Shown here: positions 4,640-6,027 of the stretch, one piece after another | Numbering within the stretch: position 1 is the first letter of the stretch | How the letters are laid out: each line of letters opens with the position of its first letter | Assembly: GCA_030377945.1 (NCBI GenBank) | Contig: JAUCGD010000205.1 | Location: 1-6,027, forward strand | Direction: 5' to 3' | DNA: 6,027 bases | DNA from: Desulfobacterales bacterium HSG17 | GTDB taxonomy: Bacteria > Desulfobacterota > Desulfobacteria > Desulfobacterales > Desulfococcaceae | The notes under the pieces: generated by a model | Seen by the model: the letters and a program-made list of their open reading frames with translations, nothing else | Databases searched by the model: none | Told to the model about the DNA's origin: nothing | Program-made: the position numbers and the translations under genes

Positions 4640-6027
4640 TTAATTCCAGCTTACTGGTCTGGTGTTTGCCCAGCACATCATACCTTCAACGCTGTCCAGA
4701 TTGGTCTTTTCAAGCATTTCAGGTGTCAGTTTTGCCATTTCTTCAGCGTCCTTGGCTTTTCTATCTGCCAGTGCGGCCAGTCTTTCTGCACGAGCTTTAT
4801 TCATGGCATCACGAATAACAGCTTCTTCAGCCTCAGTTTTAGCTTTGGCTTTTGCATCTGCTTCGACTTTAGCTTCAGCATCTGCTTTGGCCTTGGCTTC
4901 AGCATCTGCTTTGGCTTTAGCTTCGGCATCTGCCTTGGCCTTTGCTGCTGCTGCTTCAGCAGCGAGTTTGGCTTCTGCGTCTGCTTTGGCCTGTGCTGCT
5001 GCATCAACTGCGGGAGCAGGAGCGGCAGGCGCTGCGGCGGCCGGTGCGGCCGGTTTTGCTTCTGCTTTTGGTGCTGCGGCTGCGGCGGCTTTAGGCGCTG
5101 CTGCTGCGGCCGGTGCTGCGGCTTTTTTAGGTGCAGCTTTTTTAGCAGGTGCAGCTTTTTCTTCTTCTATGGTCAGATCCGGTGCAGGTGCAAGAGCCAC
5201 AAGATCAATCTTGGCTTCATCAAGTTTTTTGGCAATAGGAGCAACATCGCCCACAGCACCGCCGTCTATTCCCAGATCAATAAATGCTCTTGTCATGCGG
5301 ACTGCTTCAGGATGGCGCATAATAAGAATATCAGCACCTGACATCAGGTATGAAACAGCACCCACAGCTTCCATAAGGATACCGCGGCGTTCTGGATCTC
5401 CCAGGGTCGGAGCTTCATCAACACCCAGTTTACATTCCTTGCATTTCCATACTTCATTACCAAGGTTATTGATAAGCGGGTATTGCAGCTTGTCATCACC
5501 CTGGTTCATGGCAGCCATTCTGAGCCGTTCCATAACCGAATAGGAATATTCCATACCATATCCCAGGCCGCCGGTTGTTGGATCAACAAGAACTCGCTCC
5601 ATTGGCATACCCAGATTTTCAAGCAGAATATTAACCTGTTTTGCAAGGTTAACATCAATGGGAGAAGATGAAATTACTGCATGACCAAATCCCATTGCAG
5701 CAGCGCCGATACCTTTGTGGTTTTTATCTTCCACAGGTCCGAGAATCAGATTTTCTCCCTGGCAGTCTTCTGCAATCTTTTTCAGTACATCTTCATCTTT
5801 TTGCGGATTACCGACACCCCATACAGCAAGGGGTACGTTTACTGCTGCAAGAACCTTCTTTACTGTATCAACAGCAGATTCAGGACTGGCATCCTTATCA
5901 TTGGGATCAATGCTTTTGAGCTGAAGCACGATCATATCTGCCCCGTATTCATCAACACATTTTTTTGCCCATGCACCTGGATCACCAAGCACATCTTTAA
6001 ATGGAGCAGTAGCTGATTCAGGCCAGT
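4640..6027 (-). CDS. acsD: Corrinoid iron-sulfur protein small (delta) subunit with long Ala/Lys-rich C-terminal extension; 5' end beyond window
   Basis: This is the small TIM-barrel subunit of the corrinoid iron-sulfur protein; it pairs with AcsC and helps hold the cobamide. The frame is open to the window edge (first complete codon at 6025, read as WPESATAPFKD before a GTG at 5992), so the N-terminus is outside. By comparison with the 323-residue Moorella protein, about 65 to 70 residues are missing. Residues are counted from the first complete codon. About 1-255 is the barrel, with AWAKKCVDEYGADMIVLQL (18-36), NLILGP (92-97), SSSPIDVNLAKQVNILL (119-135), VDPTTGGLGYGMEYSYS (147-163) and ILIMRHPEAV (233-242). 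About 290-342 is an Ala/Pro/Lys-rich, probably flexible stretch. About 342-431 is an Ala/Lys/Asp/Glu-rich stretch with repeats of the AKADAE type, probably a long charged helix resembling TolA in composition. The last 30 residues (432-461) are of normal complexity and end WANTRPVSWN. The extension is far beyond the Moorella length. A CKEC motif (195-198) sits in the barrel. The gene lies 76 bases upstream of acsB. Barrel identity is firm; the role of the extension is unknown. Confidence 0.92.
   Translation of the reverse strand, partial: WPESATAPFKDVLGDPGAWAKKCVDEYGADMIVLQLKSIDPNDKDASPESAVDTVKKVLAAVNVPLAVWGVGNPQKDEDVLKKIAEDCQGENLILGPVEDKNHKGIGAAAMGFGHAVISSSPIDVNLAKQVNILLENLGMPMERVLVDPTTGGLGYGMEYSYSVMERLRMAAMNQGDDKLQYPLINNLGNEVWKCKECKLGVDEAPTLGDPERRGILMEAVGAVSYLMSGADILIMRHPEAVRMTRAFIDLGIDGGAVGDVAPIAKKLDEAKIDLVALAPAPDLTIEEEKAAPAKKAAPKKAAAPAAAAAPKAAAAAAPKAEAKPAAPAAAAPAAPAPAVDAAAQAKADAEAKLAAEAAAAKAKADAEAKAKADAEAKAKADAEAKVEADAKAKAKTEAEEAVIRDAMNKARAERLAALADRKAKDAEEMAKLTPEMLEKTNLDSVEGMMCWANTRPVSWN
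4854..4949. repeat. 24-bp tandem repeat inside acsD, four copies
   Basis: Four successive 24-base units start with GCATCTGC at 4854, 4878, 4902 and 4926 on the plus strand. The middle two (4878-4901 and 4902-4925) are nearly identical, while the first and fourth differ at several bases. More decayed copies follow to about 4990. On the coding strand each unit encodes eight residues of the type AKADAEAK (about residues 359-391). Because 24 is a multiple of three, gain or loss of a unit would keep the reading frame, so copy number may vary between strains (inference). Confidence 0.85.

Noticed and set aside
4662..5543. Long plus-strand open frame (293 codons, Ala/Ser-rich) opposite acsD
   Set aside because: It is the antisense of the Ala/Lys/Glu-rich repeats; GC-rich alanine codons rarely give stops on the other strand. 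It has no family features, while the minus strand encodes a clear AcsD.
5990..5992. GTG as the start codon of acsD
   Set aside because: The frame continues upstream without a stop to the window edge, and the upstream residues (WPESATAPFKD) fit the conserved WP-x-PF-x-DV region of the family, so the true start is outside.

Overview
The window holds four consecutive genes, all on the minus strand. Together they form most of the methyl/carbonyl-joining half of the bacterial Wood-Ljungdahl (reductive acetyl-CoA) pathway. In transcription order (right to left) they are acsD (corrinoid iron-sulfur protein small subunit, 5' end outside the window), acsB (acetyl-CoA synthase, complete), acsC (corrinoid iron-sulfur protein large subunit, complete) and acsE (methyltetrahydrofolate:corrinoid protein methyltransferase, 3' end outside the window). 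I recognised them by recalled similarity to the Moorella thermoacetica proteins and by intact metal- and pterin-binding motifs, not by a database search.

Working together: AcsE moves the methyl group of methyltetrahydrofolate to the cobalt of the AcsC/AcsD heterodimer. The methylated corrinoid protein passes it to the A-cluster of AcsB, which joins it to CO and CoA to make acetyl-CoA; the route also runs in reverse to oxidise acetyl-CoA. The CO-producing subunit AcsA, its maturation factors and the folate enzymes are not visible. AcsB has the long bacterial form, including the N-terminal domain that docks on AcsA in Moorella, so an AcsA should exist elsewhere in the genome.

Organism: moderate GC, a bacterial rather than archaeal AcsB, an Ala/Lys-rich tail on AcsD and the order acsD-acsB-acsC-acsE suggest an anaerobic bacterium. 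A Desulfobacterota (Desulfobacterales-like) sulfate reducer is my best guess, but this is inference and not proven by the sequence.

Layout: 6027-4640 acsD; 4639-4564 AT-rich spacer with the acsB ribosome binding site; 4563-2350 acsB; 2349-2273 spacer with a 7-base repeat element and a perfect 24-bp palindrome; 2272-929 acsC; 928-847 spacer with a second, related 7-base repeat element; 846-1 acsE. The three spacers are 76, 77 and 82 bases, each gene after acsD has a good Shine-Dalgarno sequence, and I see no convincing internal promoter or terminator, so one operon is likely. No plus-strand gene is credible, and there is no gene-free stretch above 300 bases.

The core system is well known. The less ordinary parts are the two inverted 7-base repeat elements between acsB/acsC and acsC/acsE, and the long low-complexity C-terminal extension of AcsD, which is encoded in part by a 24-bp tandem repeat.
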